A stretch of DNA of 64,000 nucleotides from Bactrocera neohumeralis (GCF_024586455.1 NC_065922.1:15868089-15932088); one strand, 5' to 3'; counted from the stretch's first letter, positions 45,209 through 55,915 are shown. Made by a program: numbers and translations. Notes: generated from the sequence alone by a model not told the origin.

Positions 45209-45404
45209 GTGAGTAAACAAATTTTGGAACCAGTGAAATACTTTTGTACCCAACTAAAGTTTTTTCTTCAGAATTCTTTACTTAACTGCTGTAAAATTTT
45301 ATTCGAACTTACTTGCGTGGAAGCAACCCTACGACTGATAAAAATTTTGAATCTTTGAAAACTTCTCTGAAGCTGTAGTTACAGTTCTCCAATAGTATGT
45401 AAAA

Positions 45405-45930
45405 AACAAGAAAAAACGTTAACTTCGGTTGCACTGAAGCTAAATACCTTTCACAGGTGCATTTCTGTTAGTAACTATGTGCTCAGTTTATATGGTAGCT
45501 TCGGATATTACATTGTTGTCTTAGAAAATGATCTCTACTAAATTTCGTGAATATATCTTGTCAAATGTGAAAGTTTTCCATACAAGAACTTGATTCCGAT
45601 CGTTCAGTTTGTATGACAGCTATATGTTATAGTGGTCCGATATCGGTCGTTCCGACAAATAAGCAGCTTCTTGAAGAGTAAATGACGTTTGCAATATTTC
45701 AAAACGATATTATTTTTATCTTAAAAATTGTTTCCAATGGATTTAGTTCGTATATATACAGTTTCCATTTCAGAGAGACAACGGATGGACAGACGGACAT
45801 TTTTAAATCAACCTTTTTCACTCAGCTCGACATTTGATCATTTATATATACACTTTATATGGTATCCGACGCTTACTTCTGGGTGTTACAAACTTCGTGA
45901 CAAACTTCATATACCCTGTTCAGGGTATAA
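45405..45930 (+). repeat. Hairpin-ended dispersed repeat, copy 2 (well preserved)
   Basis: Begins AACAAGAAAAAACGTTAACT followed by the stem-loop CTTCGGTTGCACTGAAG, and ends with the stem-loop ATACCCTGTTCAGGGTAT. In between are the shared blocks GGTGCATTTCTGTTAGTAAC, GGTCCGATATCGG, a GAAGAGTAAATGACGTTTGC block and a GGATGGACAGACGGACA tract. The ends are not inverted copies of each other; each end has its own hairpin. No coding capacity is evident. The copy at 56,058-56,593 is in reverse orientation. Confidence 0.85.
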
Positions 45931-45959
45931 TAAATAAAATATGCTTGTTATGGCAACTC

Positions 45960-46520
45960 TGACAAATACCAATATCTAGCTGAGTTCCATTGAGGCGATG
46001 TAATCCCTATTCGGATACGTTGGTTCCAGGACCTTGATCCACCGTCTACAAACTTTTATGTGCTCTAGAATCAGGTGGTCGGGAGTTTTCGGCTTTGTGT
46101 CGCAAAACTGTTTTTCTTCACAGAGGCTATTCTCATGTTGAACAGCTGCTTCTTGAGCCTAAAGTACCTAGTAAAATACCACAAGCAGGCTCTCGAGAGG
46201 TTGATTATGCTTTTAAACCTAGTTAGGTTGTAACTATCCATTATCAACTTTGACTGGTGCATGCCTGTGAGTTTTTGCTAATACTCTTCCCTAACCCCTC
46301 TCTCCTCCTTGCAGAGTAGCTATTTTGTGGTATGGGTACTAATTACAATGCTGCCATGCTGCAATCCTACCATCCTGAAAGCAACGTCAAAACGGGCAAG
46401 CTCGTCAGCCAGCTTATTACCGGCCTTTGGGACCTGGCAATCAGATCAGGTGCATTTTATTGCGAACTGATAGTCTTTCCAGCCAGTAACCCTAACAACG
46501 AAAAATTCTAAAACAAATTA
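45960..46520 (-). mobile_element. LOA/Lian-like LINE: RNase H end and C-terminal finger
   Basis: The minus strand reads GNKLADELARFDVAF (about 46,390-46,430; RNase H 'GNE.ADELAR'), a frameshifted middle including NLTRFKSIINLSRACLWYFT and RYFRLKKQLFNMRIASV (46,110-46,230), which matches 'LTGHYTLKKHLHNMGI', then FCDTKPKTPDHLILEH-like sequence and VCRRWIKVLEPTYPNRDYIA (46,000-46,060), matching 'FC…E.ETPEHLL…C..RR.KVLG'. The finger Cys/His set is partly lost. It is distinct from the other LINE tails in the window. Confidence 0.65.
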
Positions 46521-46837
46521 GATGGCGTTCAAAACAATTCATCCTTGAAGAATATTGTACAGAACTTTCATATTGTAAACTGAACGGATTTCTGGTATAC
46601 TTCTATAGGTATAGTATTGTATTATATTTTAGAGTAACATTCGCTTACTAGCTGGCTTTTTTCTATCCACAAAATAATTAGAGACCTTGGTTGAGCTATC
46701 AAACATACTCTATTACAAAATTTTTAGAAACTTTGTTCACACAAAAATAGGAGTTTTGTAACCTGATCGCTTAGGGATTCAAAAAAGCCAGTTGTCAGTC
46801 CAAATCTTCAATATGTAAAAATCTGATTTTTTGATAG

Positions 46838-47190
46838 AAAGGTTCTGCGGACGATTTATGATCCTTTGCGCATTGGCAACGGTGAATACCGCAGTCGATG
46901 GAATGATGAGCTGTAAGAGATATTCAACGGCATTGACATAGTTCAGCGGATTAAGAGACAGCGACTACTTTGGCAAATGGATGAAAATAATCCAACGCAG
47001 TGCCCGCAGAGGGAACCAGAGAAAGAGAAAGAGCTCCACTTCAATTGAAAGACCAGGTGAAGAAGGACCTGGCTACATTTTCAATTGGCACCAAATTGCG
47101 AAAAGGTAGAACAACTGGCGCGCTGTTGTAAAGTCGGCGATAACCGCGTAAGCAATGTCTACTCCAATAAAGAAGAAGAAGATTTAATGG
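46838..47190 (+). mobile_element. Endonuclease-RT LINE (RTE-like) 3' end with GAAGAAGAAG tail
   Basis: Reads KVLRTIYDPLRIGNGEYRSR-like sequence and WNDEL at 46,840-46,915, then FNGIDIVQRIKRQRLLWQMD-like sequence (46,925-46,985), a basic stretch and a 3' segment ending AATAAAGAAGAAGAAG at 47,187. It is shared with 29.2 kb (+), 35.5 kb (-) and 63.6 kb (+). The 3' tail of short GAA repeats fits target-primed insertion of an RTE-type element. It is truncated at the 5' end, with no RT. Confidence 0.75.
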
Positions 47191-47194
47191 AAAA

Positions 47195-49255
47195 ATATTA
47201 CAAAGCGGGAAACCATCCAATTTTGTGAAGTTTAATCAGTTTCAATTAATTGAAAAAGAATAGAGTTTAGTCAATTAAGATCCATTACGACGTTTGAACT
47301 CCATATCACTTCTCTTAACTAAATTTTTTAGTTCACTTAGATTAAATGCATTTTTATACCGAGTCCTTCTTCCTAGCTTCTGAAATTGTACGAAGTTTTA
47401 GTTACAAAAGAAGCATACGGTTGACTTCACAAGTTTATTATAACTCTGATACAAGCTGGAACAAGTAAGATTCAGGAGATGTTTCCTGAAAATTTAACAC
47501 CAATTAAAGTATGCTCAAACTATTTTACTTGTCTTCCAAAATCAACGAGGAATTTTTTCAACTAGATGTAATACGAAAGGCTGATCCAACATTGAACTAT
47601 TAACTCTCGATTCTCTGTTAATTTGTCTTAAACACTTTACTCCAAAGAAGTCATGCTGAAAGAAGGCTGATCAAATATTGTAGCATCTACTTTTGATTTG
47701 CAGTTAATCTTTTTATAGTAACCCTATATGCGATCTTGCCATAGTCTTGGGTATAAGAAATTATGAAATAGTTTCTATAGGTACTTTTCGCCTGGTCCCA
47801 GCAACTGGTCAATAGTACGCAGTGCCCAACCTTCATCTCAGCCAAATAACAAATAGGCTAATGGGCGTGAGGGGTACTGTATGTTTGCAGACCAGTGCTG
47901 ACATTGGGGCATGTATGAAATTTGCATCAGCTGCAAGAACAAATGAAAGCTATTCCAAAGCAACAACAAAAATTTAGTCCACTCTTTGCTGCATGAACAC
48001 GGCACACGAGCGCTAGAGCAACATTGGAGGCACTGCAAAATACGAAAAACATAAAAGCAACAACAACAACTGTCACACAACAAATGACAAGGCACTAAAT
48101 CAACATTTCACTTTGATGAATGATGACCACCATGCTGGTCACCAGCGTTGCACCAAAACGCCAAGCAGCCACCAAAGAGCGATAGCAAATGTGGAGGAGG
48201 AGGAAGCGAAGTGAGGAAGTGCAGAAAAAATTGGAATCGAGAAAAATCGGTAGTTATGCGAGTTTTTTGCAATGGTGCAAGTGGTTGCAAAGCAGGTGGA
48301 GGTTGGGGGAGACACCACGTTGAAGGGTGCAACGCTTTGCATAGAACAGAAGTGATAAAGCAATTGCAAAGAAAATAAGAAAACATAACGGTACCACCAT
48401 GCACAGCCAATAATTGGCACGGATGCATATACGCCTACAAATACAATGCTTAACCAGTTGTGTGTATGCGTGTGTGAAAGCATGCTCGCCCAAAAGCTAA
48501 AACAACAACCGTGCAACATAAATGTGTGAATGTGTGTGTGTGCATTTGCAGCATTGATAACTCTGTAAAAAACAATGAATGCATGTTGCAACAACAACAA
48601 AGCAAATATGTACCGTTACTTGGTGAAAAAATACGCAGAAGGATGATGCTGCATGAGAGGAAGCGATGTGGCACGAATGCTTTGGACATTTTGAAAAAAA
48701 AAAAAATCGATTCTTCCAATAAAACTGAAAATGGTGGATAGTAGGCGTGTACGAGGCTTGTTTACTGGAACAGTTTTCTGCTGCGATAAAAAATAGAGTA
48801 ATTTCAGGAGGAGGAGGGAGGAATTTGTATGGCGAGATTAAAAGTATTGCCAACAATTTCTTTGAGTGCCGCCGATATGAAAGCTGAAAGATAGGAAAGA
48901 CCAGAGAACTTTTTCCAATCGAAATGTGAACTTGCGAGGGAACAGTGATGGACTGTTTCCAGCTCGTCTTACTTGAAAGAGCTCTTCCAAAATACGAAAG
49001 TATTCCGATCCATTGGTGATATATAGCTTTAAAGTCGGAGAAAGGAAAGTCGACAAAGGCAATTTGGTCAGTCCCTGTGTTCGGATATATTATATTTATA
49101 ATCAGGAAGGGTCTCTTTACCGTTTTCACTTTCCTTGTTATTGCTGAGATACACTTTAAGTATCATCCTCATATCATTAGGTTACGAAGTCAATCTATAA
49201 ACAGTTGAGAACACCAGTCCATTGTGATACCTAAATACTACTTTATATTGTTCGA
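47195..49255. other. TE-poor island holding the longest open frame in the window
   Basis: 47,840-48,740 is rich in CAACAACAAC, GGAGGAGG and TGTGTGTGT words. A 210-codon minus-strand frame (48,497-49,129) spans an AAAAAAAAAAAA tract and the CA-rich segment. It reads as Phe/Cys/His-rich low-complexity sequence in its second half, overlaps other minus frames in two registers and has no domain. I regard it as chance. No RNA gene was recognised. Confidence 0.3.
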
Positions 49256-49259
49256 AAAT

Positions 49260-49485
49260 ATCCTAAAAAATCGTGAAATCGCCTTGGGTCTGTTTCAAAT
49301 TTTTGAAGGCGGCTGATATCAATTCCGGCGATTTCGTCAGTTTCGCTGAAAATATGACTGCCGAGATGTTTCAACCTCAGCTGGATAATGGAGGAGAAAG
49401 TGTCAGGGTGTTTTTATCTGAAAACTATGCCTTCCGGCATACAACTCCGATAATTAATATCTGCAAACTTTTTGGCCTTAGTGGA
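49260..49485 (-). mobile_element. RNase H LINE C-terminus (finger and tail)
   Basis: The minus strand reads HFLLHYPAEVE (about 49,385-49,420; half of the finger) and, in the next frame, IQLRLKHLGSHIFSETDEIA and GIDISRLQKFETDPRRF (about 49,270-49,395). This corresponds to '.ARLRLKHLG.Y.F…EIAGIEI.RL.KFV…RF', the family ending seen at 5.2 kb. It stops abruptly where the opposing LINE fragment begins at 49,490. Confidence 0.6.
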
Positions 49486-49489
49486 GGTC

Positions 49490-49740
49490 TTCATCTTTCT
49501 CTGCTCAAGGTCACCCTACGTGTCGTATAGCTCATTGTTCCATCGAATGCGATATTCAAGAAACAATAAATCTTCCACAAAACATTTCTCTCGAAAACTC
49601 GTAAAGTCGACTCATCAGATATTCTCATCGTCCATGCCTCGGCACTATATAGCAGGACGAGGATGATGAGTAATTTGAAGATTTTGTTCTTTGTTCGTGG
49701 AGAGAAAACTTTAATTTTCAATTGTCTACACAGAGCGAAG
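49490..49740 (-). mobile_element. Endonuclease-RT LINE (RTE-like): post-RT domain
   Basis: A 76-codon frame is still open on the minus strand (49,721 to 49,491): LLIILVLLYSAEAWTMRISD, then ESTLRVFERNVLWKIY. This is the 'YGAEAWT…ALRVFERKVLRKIYG' region just downstream of the RT domain. After a frame shift it continues to GTMSYTTR. It is the best preserved piece of this family here. Confidence 0.77.
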
Positions 49741-49744
49741 TAGC

Positions 49745-49880
49745 AATTCCGCTTGAAGGCCAGCTAAAGTGAGAAGGGGAAACATCCCTCCACATGGGAC
49801 TCCCCATGTAAGAAACGCCTTCAATGAAAAGAAGAAAACAGCCTCGGACGAGAGATCCCTTTTGATGGCGTTTTGCAAAG
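49745..49880 (+). mobile_element. Endonuclease-RT LINE 5' UTR fragment, opposite orientation
   Basis: CGCTTGAAGGCCAGCTAAAG, GTGAGAAGGGGAAACATCCC, 'ACAGCCTCGGACGAGAGATCCCTTTTGATGGCG' align with the 5' UTR and start of the copy at 18,455-18,560. It lies tail-to-head against the minus-strand 3' part, so the two are either separate insertions or one 5'-inverted insertion. Confidence 0.55.
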
Positions 49881-49934
49881 AAATATCGCCAGCTAAGCTA
49901 TTTTCAGCGCTATAACGAAGGTGGACATCGGATA

Positions 49935-50050
49935 CCCAACTTGTTCCGAATCCGAGGTGCCCTTTCTTACGAGCTCATCAGCTTTGCAGTTTCCAGCGAT
50001 TCCGCTTTGATCATGCACCCAGACGAGTGCGGTCAGTGAGCGATCTTAAA
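49935..50050 (-). mobile_element. RNase H LINE fragment (WVxGHSGIAGNCKADEL block)
   Basis: The minus strand reads WVHDQSGIAGNCKADELVRK at about 49,960-50,020, clearly the same RNase H end as WVPGHSGIAGNCKADELARK at 5.6 kb. Together with 49,260-49,485 it is collinear with one LINE copy interrupted by the 49,490-49,880 material. Confidence 0.65.
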
Positions 50051-50079
50051 GCCTCATCTATCTATATCCATTGTCGTCG

Positions 50080-50250
50080 TGCTCCTATATTGAATTATAG
50101 TTCATATATCTCGTTTGATCCGATATATCGGCAGCTCGGACAAATGAGCAGCAGTGGAGAGAAGAACGTGTGTAATTTTAGATCTATTTCTCAAGAATTG
50201 TGAAACTAGTTCGCGTACTCCAACATTTTCTTCCAACTAAACTGAATATA
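50080..50250 (+). repeat. Partial copy of the hairpin-ended repeat
   Basis: TTGATCCGATATATCGGCAG, CTCGGACAAATGAGCAGCAG, GAAGAACGTGTGTAATTTTAG align with the middle of the 45.4-kb copy (GGTCCGATATCGGTCGTTCC, GACAAATAAGCAGCTTCTTG). Both hairpin ends are missing. Confidence 0.45.
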
Positions 50251-50334
50251 CTATTTTTAGGGAACAATGACCAAGACTACGTCTAATATACAAGTATATC
50301 AGTTAATACATCAATAAAATATGTAGTATAACAA

Positions 50335-50945
50335 TTCGTTGAACAATACGGACTAACGTCATGATTAATTTGGAACAAATACTTTCTGAAGCATCCATGG
50401 TCACTCAGTATTTGGGTTAGATGGAAATTCAGGTCCCCATGTCGTCTGTCCATCCATGAATGAATGTTTGGGATAGTCTATGGGTCCATCCTCTTTTGCA
50501 TGAGGTTTGCCACAGCTGCTGTCGCATTGTAAGGCTCTGATAGCCGATATAGTCGCGTGAATTCGTCTCCCTGGATGTCAATAGGCGGCATGCTGGCTAG
50601 TACTTCAGCAGCATCGCTTAATATTGTTCGGAAATCACTTATTACTGGGAACACAGAAAACCTATGCACTGCATTTATTGATCTTTCATAGGATTTTATG
50701 TACAGTATCTATATCCATATTGGTTCTGCATACAATATCTTGGAACTCATTGCTTTTGCTATTAAAAATCGCCGGCTGGAACGCACGCATCTTCTATGGG
50801 CCATCATTCTCGATAGAGCATTAAATATTATGTTTACTTTGTCGGTAGTATACGCCAAGTGTTCCTTAAATTTTAACTTGGAATCCAATATTACTTCCAA
50901 AAGCTTCAGTTGCGGGTGTAAAGTAAGCTCAGGTGGTCTTTTAAC
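50335..50945 (-). mobile_element. R1/Jockey-like LINE: RT thumb to C-terminus, well preserved
   Basis: On the minus strand two long readings cover most of the fragment: MEVILDSKLKFKEHLAYTTD … FNALSRMMAHRRCVRSSRRF … LYAEPIW (50,900-50,709), then after a stop HRFSVFPVISDFRTILSDAA … MPPIDIQGDEFTRLYRLSE (50,669-50,478), then HLTQILSDHGCFRKYLFQIN-like sequence (50,350-50,420) and SPYCS. These are the 'LGV.ID.KL.F.EHL', 'YAAPIW' and 'LTQILSGHGCFR.YL' motifs of R1-type LINEs. Only a few stops remain, so this copy is younger than 23.5 kb. Confidence 0.85.
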
Positions 50946-50949
50946 GTTT

Positions 50950-53495
50950 CGCTGAGCTCAATTTCGTTTACGCTACTCTGGTACGCTGTAGATGACGTCT
51001 GGCTGAGTGACAAAGTTTTCTGAGCGTGGCTATTTCTGGGCTGTTGTTCTACGCAGAGTTGCGTCGGATGCTGGGACCCGTTCTTTGCACACTGCGGATA
51101 CCATGTGGGCGTCATCATCGCCTGGTGCCTTTGCCGCACATCAGACTATCTCAAAAACGTCAGCATCGAAATCTTTTTGCCCCAGCTTATTTTTTGTGAA
51201 AAATTTCGGCCGAGGAGACCGTTTCTCGGTAAAACAAAGATAATCGTCAGATCTTGGCAAGGATATTTCCCTTCTTTAACGAATAGTAGTTTATAGTCTA
51301 AATAAAGATTTCAGTCCCACAATGAACACCGCTGTGCTTACTTTTTTTCTTGCATGAAAACAAGAAAATACTGAAATGGAGCTCGAAAAAAATGCCTTCG
51401 TGGAAAAACCGAGCCGGTAAAGGATTTTAATTGTATGTCCACATTTACAGTTACACACATATATTATATATACAAATGTACTTGTATGAGTAGATAAATG
51501 CATTAGAAGAAAATGTAGCATAAAAGCAAGGCTGGCAAATTAATCGAATTATTGCCGCTACACAGCCGGCCGGTCAAGCATTCGAATCACTCAAACTCAC
51601 ACACACACATGTACACACCACCACACAAATTTCTAAAAATATAAAGCAAAGAATGCAAAGGCGCAGCATTCGCCTTTCTTTCTACATGTGTACATGGCCC
51701 CCACATGGAGGTGCACTGCGGATGCGCACACACACGTTGACATGCATGTGGCATGGTGGAAGATGCCACAGGCGTGACTTGCGAAGCGGCAAAAGCAGAA
51801 AAAAAGATGGTCGCTGGACACAGCCGTCAAGGAAATGCATAAATAGCAGCTACATAAAAAATCACAAGCAGAGGAAAATGTGAAAAAATGGAAGAAATGA
51901 TGTTCAACTATGTGCAATTAATTTCTTTTGCATACCTACAGGCGCGCACACAAGGATCACAAATGTTTTTATTTTAAGGCAAAGTGTATGTACTAGTAGT
52001 GTGTGAGGTGTGGAGGAGGAAACTGCTTCTGACAGCTAAGAGCATAGTGATGTTATATACGATTGGACTTTTTTCTTAGTGAGCTTGTAGGCGTATTAAC
52101 TGGTACATTTTACAGATGATGGTCTACTTAGGTGCTCTGACGCAGCATATTTCCTCACGACGACGATGTTAACTAGCAAAATTTTCGAGTACGAAAAATG
52201 ATTACGGGTAGAGGAACTCTTCTTCTTCTTCAATCGTTATTGGAAGAGTTATTTCCAAGAAAACACGGAATCTGATCTGGATCAATTTCGACCTACTTCG
52301 TATCGGATGTATGATCATATCAAACCTGTGTTTTGCGGTTACCCAGAAACAAACACAATTTATATAAGACTCGATTTCTGCCATTGCAATGTAATAATAA
52401 CTTAGGAATTGACAAGAAAAATATAAATCGGTTCAAATGATCAAATAGGATCCAAGCAAACGCCTGCTCCTTAAGTAGGCTTTACTGAAATATTATAATA
52501 AATATATCCAGAGTAGTCCTATATCATTAAAGAAATGGAACGATGTCGACTAATTTGCGTTCCGCCTCAGACACACTCGGCGAATTTATCGCGGACGCCT
52601 ACGGCTTGGCAGCATTCTTCCTTATCTTCCACATAAAGAGTTCCAGCTAAGTTGTGAAAATCAGAGTGAATATTTGCACAAATCGGCTTCCATCTAGTCA
52701 AACCAATATATACTTAAGTTTATTCAGGTCAGTTTGTGAAGAAGGCATCGTCTGCCAATATGATCTCAAACATATCGGAACTATTCATTAGCTTCTTATC
52801 AGACTTTACAAAAAAAAATCTTCAAAGAGAACCGAACTTCAAATTTAGCGGATGGACCACAAATTTTCAAAAAAGCTCGTGTATCTTACCTACGTTGCCT
52901 TTGCAGTAACTAAGTCAACCGAGACTATAAAAATTTTGGAAACTCGGAGGTTCTAAAAAAAAGTTGTACGGATCATTGAGCTCATAGCAAGATTCGAGAA
53001 TGAATAAGGTATGAAAAGTTTGTCTAGTATTTCATACTTGAGATGTCGATATCTGGTTCTATAAATTGTTTTATTTTGATATTCCCCTCAGGAGCCCAAG
53101 ACTTCTTCAAAATTGCAACATCTTACATGACTGAAGTCTGTGGTCTCTGTTGTGAGTCCTTGCCGTCCCACGTGATTTTTGCATTGATTGATTCATACAA
53201 TACCGACTTTTTCCATGGTCCTTGGTGATGTTGTTTGGAATCTTCTTCAAAGTATAGCCTTTTCAGCAACACTTTCTGAATTTTTTTCTTCAGTACGAGT
53301 TCATCTTTCGAAAACTCCATAGCGCCTGATTCTTTATAGTTTCGTGTAGAATATTCTACAGATTATTCTTAGACACTTGTTACTACTTAGAGTTTCTGTG
53401 TTGTAGAGTTCGAACCTGTCATGTTTCGCTTCCATATAAAATGTCTTTCAGAAACATAGACAAAGTTAAAATAAATAACGGCATACAAGGAGAAG
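50950..53495. other. Unassigned; mixed unique and possibly transposon-derived DNA
   Basis: 51,580-51,920 is CA-rich TE-poor sequence. Frames at 50,906-51,139 (-) and 51,007-51,243 (+) overlap and have no known motif, although their position next to the LINE suggests they may be its upstream part. At 52,200-52,225 TCTTCTTCTTCTTCAATC could be a stray GAA-tail of the RTE-like LINE on the minus strand. Nothing else was recognised. Confidence 0.25.
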
Positions 53496-53499
53496 ATAT

Positions 53500-54070
53500 A
53501 TCGGATATATAGTGGATATAAGAAGATCTGAAATTTTCGAGCTAAGCGATGAGGCCCATTTCTGGCTCAATGGGTATGTAAACAAACAAAATTTCTGCAT
53601 TTGGGACGAAGAGCAGCCTGAAAAGATTCAAGAGCTGCCATTTCATCCAGAAAAACAACGGTTTGGTGTGGTTTGTAAGCCGGTAGAATCATCGATGCCT
53701 GAAATTGAAGCTCATGACTTCGGCGACATTTGGTTTCAACAAAACAATAGTTTTATTGAGAGAACACTTCAGTGAGCAGATAATTTCACGTTTTGGGTCG
53801 GTCGATTGACCACCAAGATCGTGTGATATCATGCCGTTAGACTTTTTCCTGTGGGGATATGTAAATTCTAAAGTCTAAGCGGACAATCCTACTTCGATTG
53901 AGGCCACTCGCCAGTTACCAATCGAAATGTTCGAATGAGTCATCGAAACTTTGACTTATCTAAGACGTAGCCGCGGCCAACATTTGAAAGAGATAGTCAT
54001 GGAAAAATAAATTTGAAGTTTCTCTGTTTTTTTGTTTAAGTAGGGAACCTCGAAATGGATAACCGCTTAT
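53500..54070 (+). mobile_element. Tc1/mariner-like element, transposase catalytic half
   Basis: An open frame at 53,512-53,775 contains FELSDEAHFWLNGYVNKQNF (first catalytic Asp, DEAHF), CIWDEEQPEKIQELPFHPEK and HDFGDIWFQQNNS, where the second Asp of 'FQQDGA' is changed to Asn. Downstream, in another frame, SCDIMPLDFFLWGYVNSKV (53,815-53,875) keeps the third Asp. A 3' terminus GGGAACCTCGAAATGGATAA followed by 'CCGCTTAT' at 54,040-54,068 pairs with the 5' terminus preserved in the 21.4-kb copy (ATAACGGGTGATCC). The N-terminal half and 5' end are missing, and a deletion removes about 25-30 residues between the first and second Asp. Confidence 0.78.
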
Positions 54071-54074
54071 ATAG

Positions 54075-55495
54075 AGTTGGACTATATACCATACATTTAA
54101 AATACCAGTGGAGTGGAGTTCTTCTGAACTGTTGAGACAGCTGAACGAGCTTTGGTGTAATGATACGGTTAAGATTGTGAGAGCTCTTCTTCATCAGCTC
54201 AACAGATAAGTATAATAAAAGGTCTGAAATTGAGCAAATGACCACTCTCTAGAGCTTAGGCAGAGAAAGAGTTTTTAAGAACCTGTTTTGTAGCAGAGTT
54301 ATGTCGACTTCTCATAAGTATTTACACATATATATTATGGGACCCTGCTCTACTATATATTACTATCATGCCACATGCCAATAAAATATACTTACGGTAT
54401 CATTTCTTGTATATAAATATATAGTGCATATGTATATGTGGATATTTTAATATACTCATATATATTACAACAAAAAAAAAACGAAAAATAACGGGAAAAT
54501 TCGCTGAAGCTGCAAAAACTGGGTGGTGTCCACAAAACGCAAATATTACATGGCAAATGGTAAATTGCAAGAATTGGAATTGCTAATCAAATGTATTTGC
54601 AGCTAAAATGCATGTGTGAGTGTGTGTGGGTAAGTAGAATTATTGACTATTTTTTAGCAAACATATGTACATCCACACAGGCGTGTGCAATCATCTCTCC
54701 TTACCTATACGTGACTTTCAGCGATAAGTTTGCTTACAAAAAGCATAAAAAGCAACAACAGCAAACGTTCGTGGCACAAAAAATATCGTTTTGTCAACAG
54801 TTTGTTCGCTATCTGCATATCTAATAACAAATATGCCACATCCACAACCAGCTGCGGCATGTGTGTATGCCTCATGCATATTCAGGAACACAGCGACACA
54901 CACACACACACACACATGTAATCACACCTACGCACAAGCGCGTTGATTATTTCCATTTATCAAATGCAAAATATTGACTGTGCGCCACTGATGATTTTTC
55001 GCCACACCCCCTCACCTCGGCAGGCGATTGCTTTGCGATTACTTCTCTCTTTTCCGCCTGGAATTTTCGGTGAGGTGAGCACTCATTGGCAAAGCAAATG
55101 GATGTGACTGTGGTTGTGTCTGAAAAAATTCAATTTTTTTTTACTAAAATTATGAATGTGAATATGTTCAGCAGGTAGAAGAAGTTTCACTCATATAAAT
55201 TATACATATGTATGTATGTTCTAGTACATATATCCATGCATTTACATATCCACCATTGATTGAAGTAAAAAATTATTGAAGCATCCAAAATTGAAAATTT
55301 CTAATGCTTCATATTGCCAATTCGAGTGCTTTGTGTTTATGCAAATTTTGCATGTACCGTTAGCCTCAGACACCAGTACGAGAATTTTCAGTCATAGAAA
55401 ATCTGCTAATGAAAATCACTGAAAAATTGCCAAGTGACTTTAAAATTTAGCTTTCATTATTATTTTTTGTTGATTGGAAGCAGAATTTGTGTATT
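54075..55495. other. AT-rich spacer with CA microsatellite
   Basis: 54,400-54,470 is TATATA-rich. 54,570-54,960 has TE-poor texture. On the minus strand at about 54,705 an ATAG/GTAAGG donor-like site exists without a supported exon. No gene recognised. Confidence 0.3.
54895..54916. repeat. (CA)11 microsatellite
   Basis: An uninterrupted CACACA run, the longest dinucleotide tract I noticed in the window. Confidence 0.9.
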
Positions 55496-55499
55496 GAAC

Positions 55500-55915
55500 A
55501 CTGTGGCAACACCTATCACATATTTGACCTTAAATATTTTTCATATATCAAATTTTTAATGAAATTTTTAAGTTTTGCCAAAAATAGTATTTACTTCAAA
55601 ACTATTGAAATCTGGCAACTTCACAATTTTTCGCTAAAGATTTTAACTATATTTTTCTAAATACATGGTGAACTCTATAAACAGAAATATATATTTAGTA
55701 TTTTCGACTAATAAATTATAGTTTCGCCGTAGAAATCTGGTAACCATCTAATTTCTATTTTATTTGGTAACTAAATTTTAAAAATATTTTTATAAATATT
55801 CATACACTATATTGCGAACTTCTAATTAGTCCTTATAATAATTATATATACGAGTATATGTATGGTGGCAACACTGCATACATCAAAATTTATATTTGAA
55901 GCTATGTGGTAACGT
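55500..55915. repeat. TGGCAAC-motif degenerate repeat, left half
   Basis: GTGGCAACACC (55,503), TCTGGCAACTT (55,611), TCTGGTAACCATC (55,736), GGTGGCAACACTG (55,864) and GTGGTAACG (55,905) are spaced 109, 124, 128 and 41 bp in A/T-rich context. This looks like a decayed tandem repeat with a unit of roughly 105-128 bp. Confidence 0.5.

Noticed and set aside
48497..49129. Longest open frame (210 codons, minus strand)
   Set aside because: It spans a 12-base A-run and CA-rich sequence, is Phe/Cys/His-biased, overlaps other open frames in other registers and has no domain or gene signals.
52530..53360. Possible further transposase upstream of the 53.5-kb element
   Set aside because: Frames such as 53,123-53,320 (minus) do not contain recognisable DDE or helix-turn-helix motifs.
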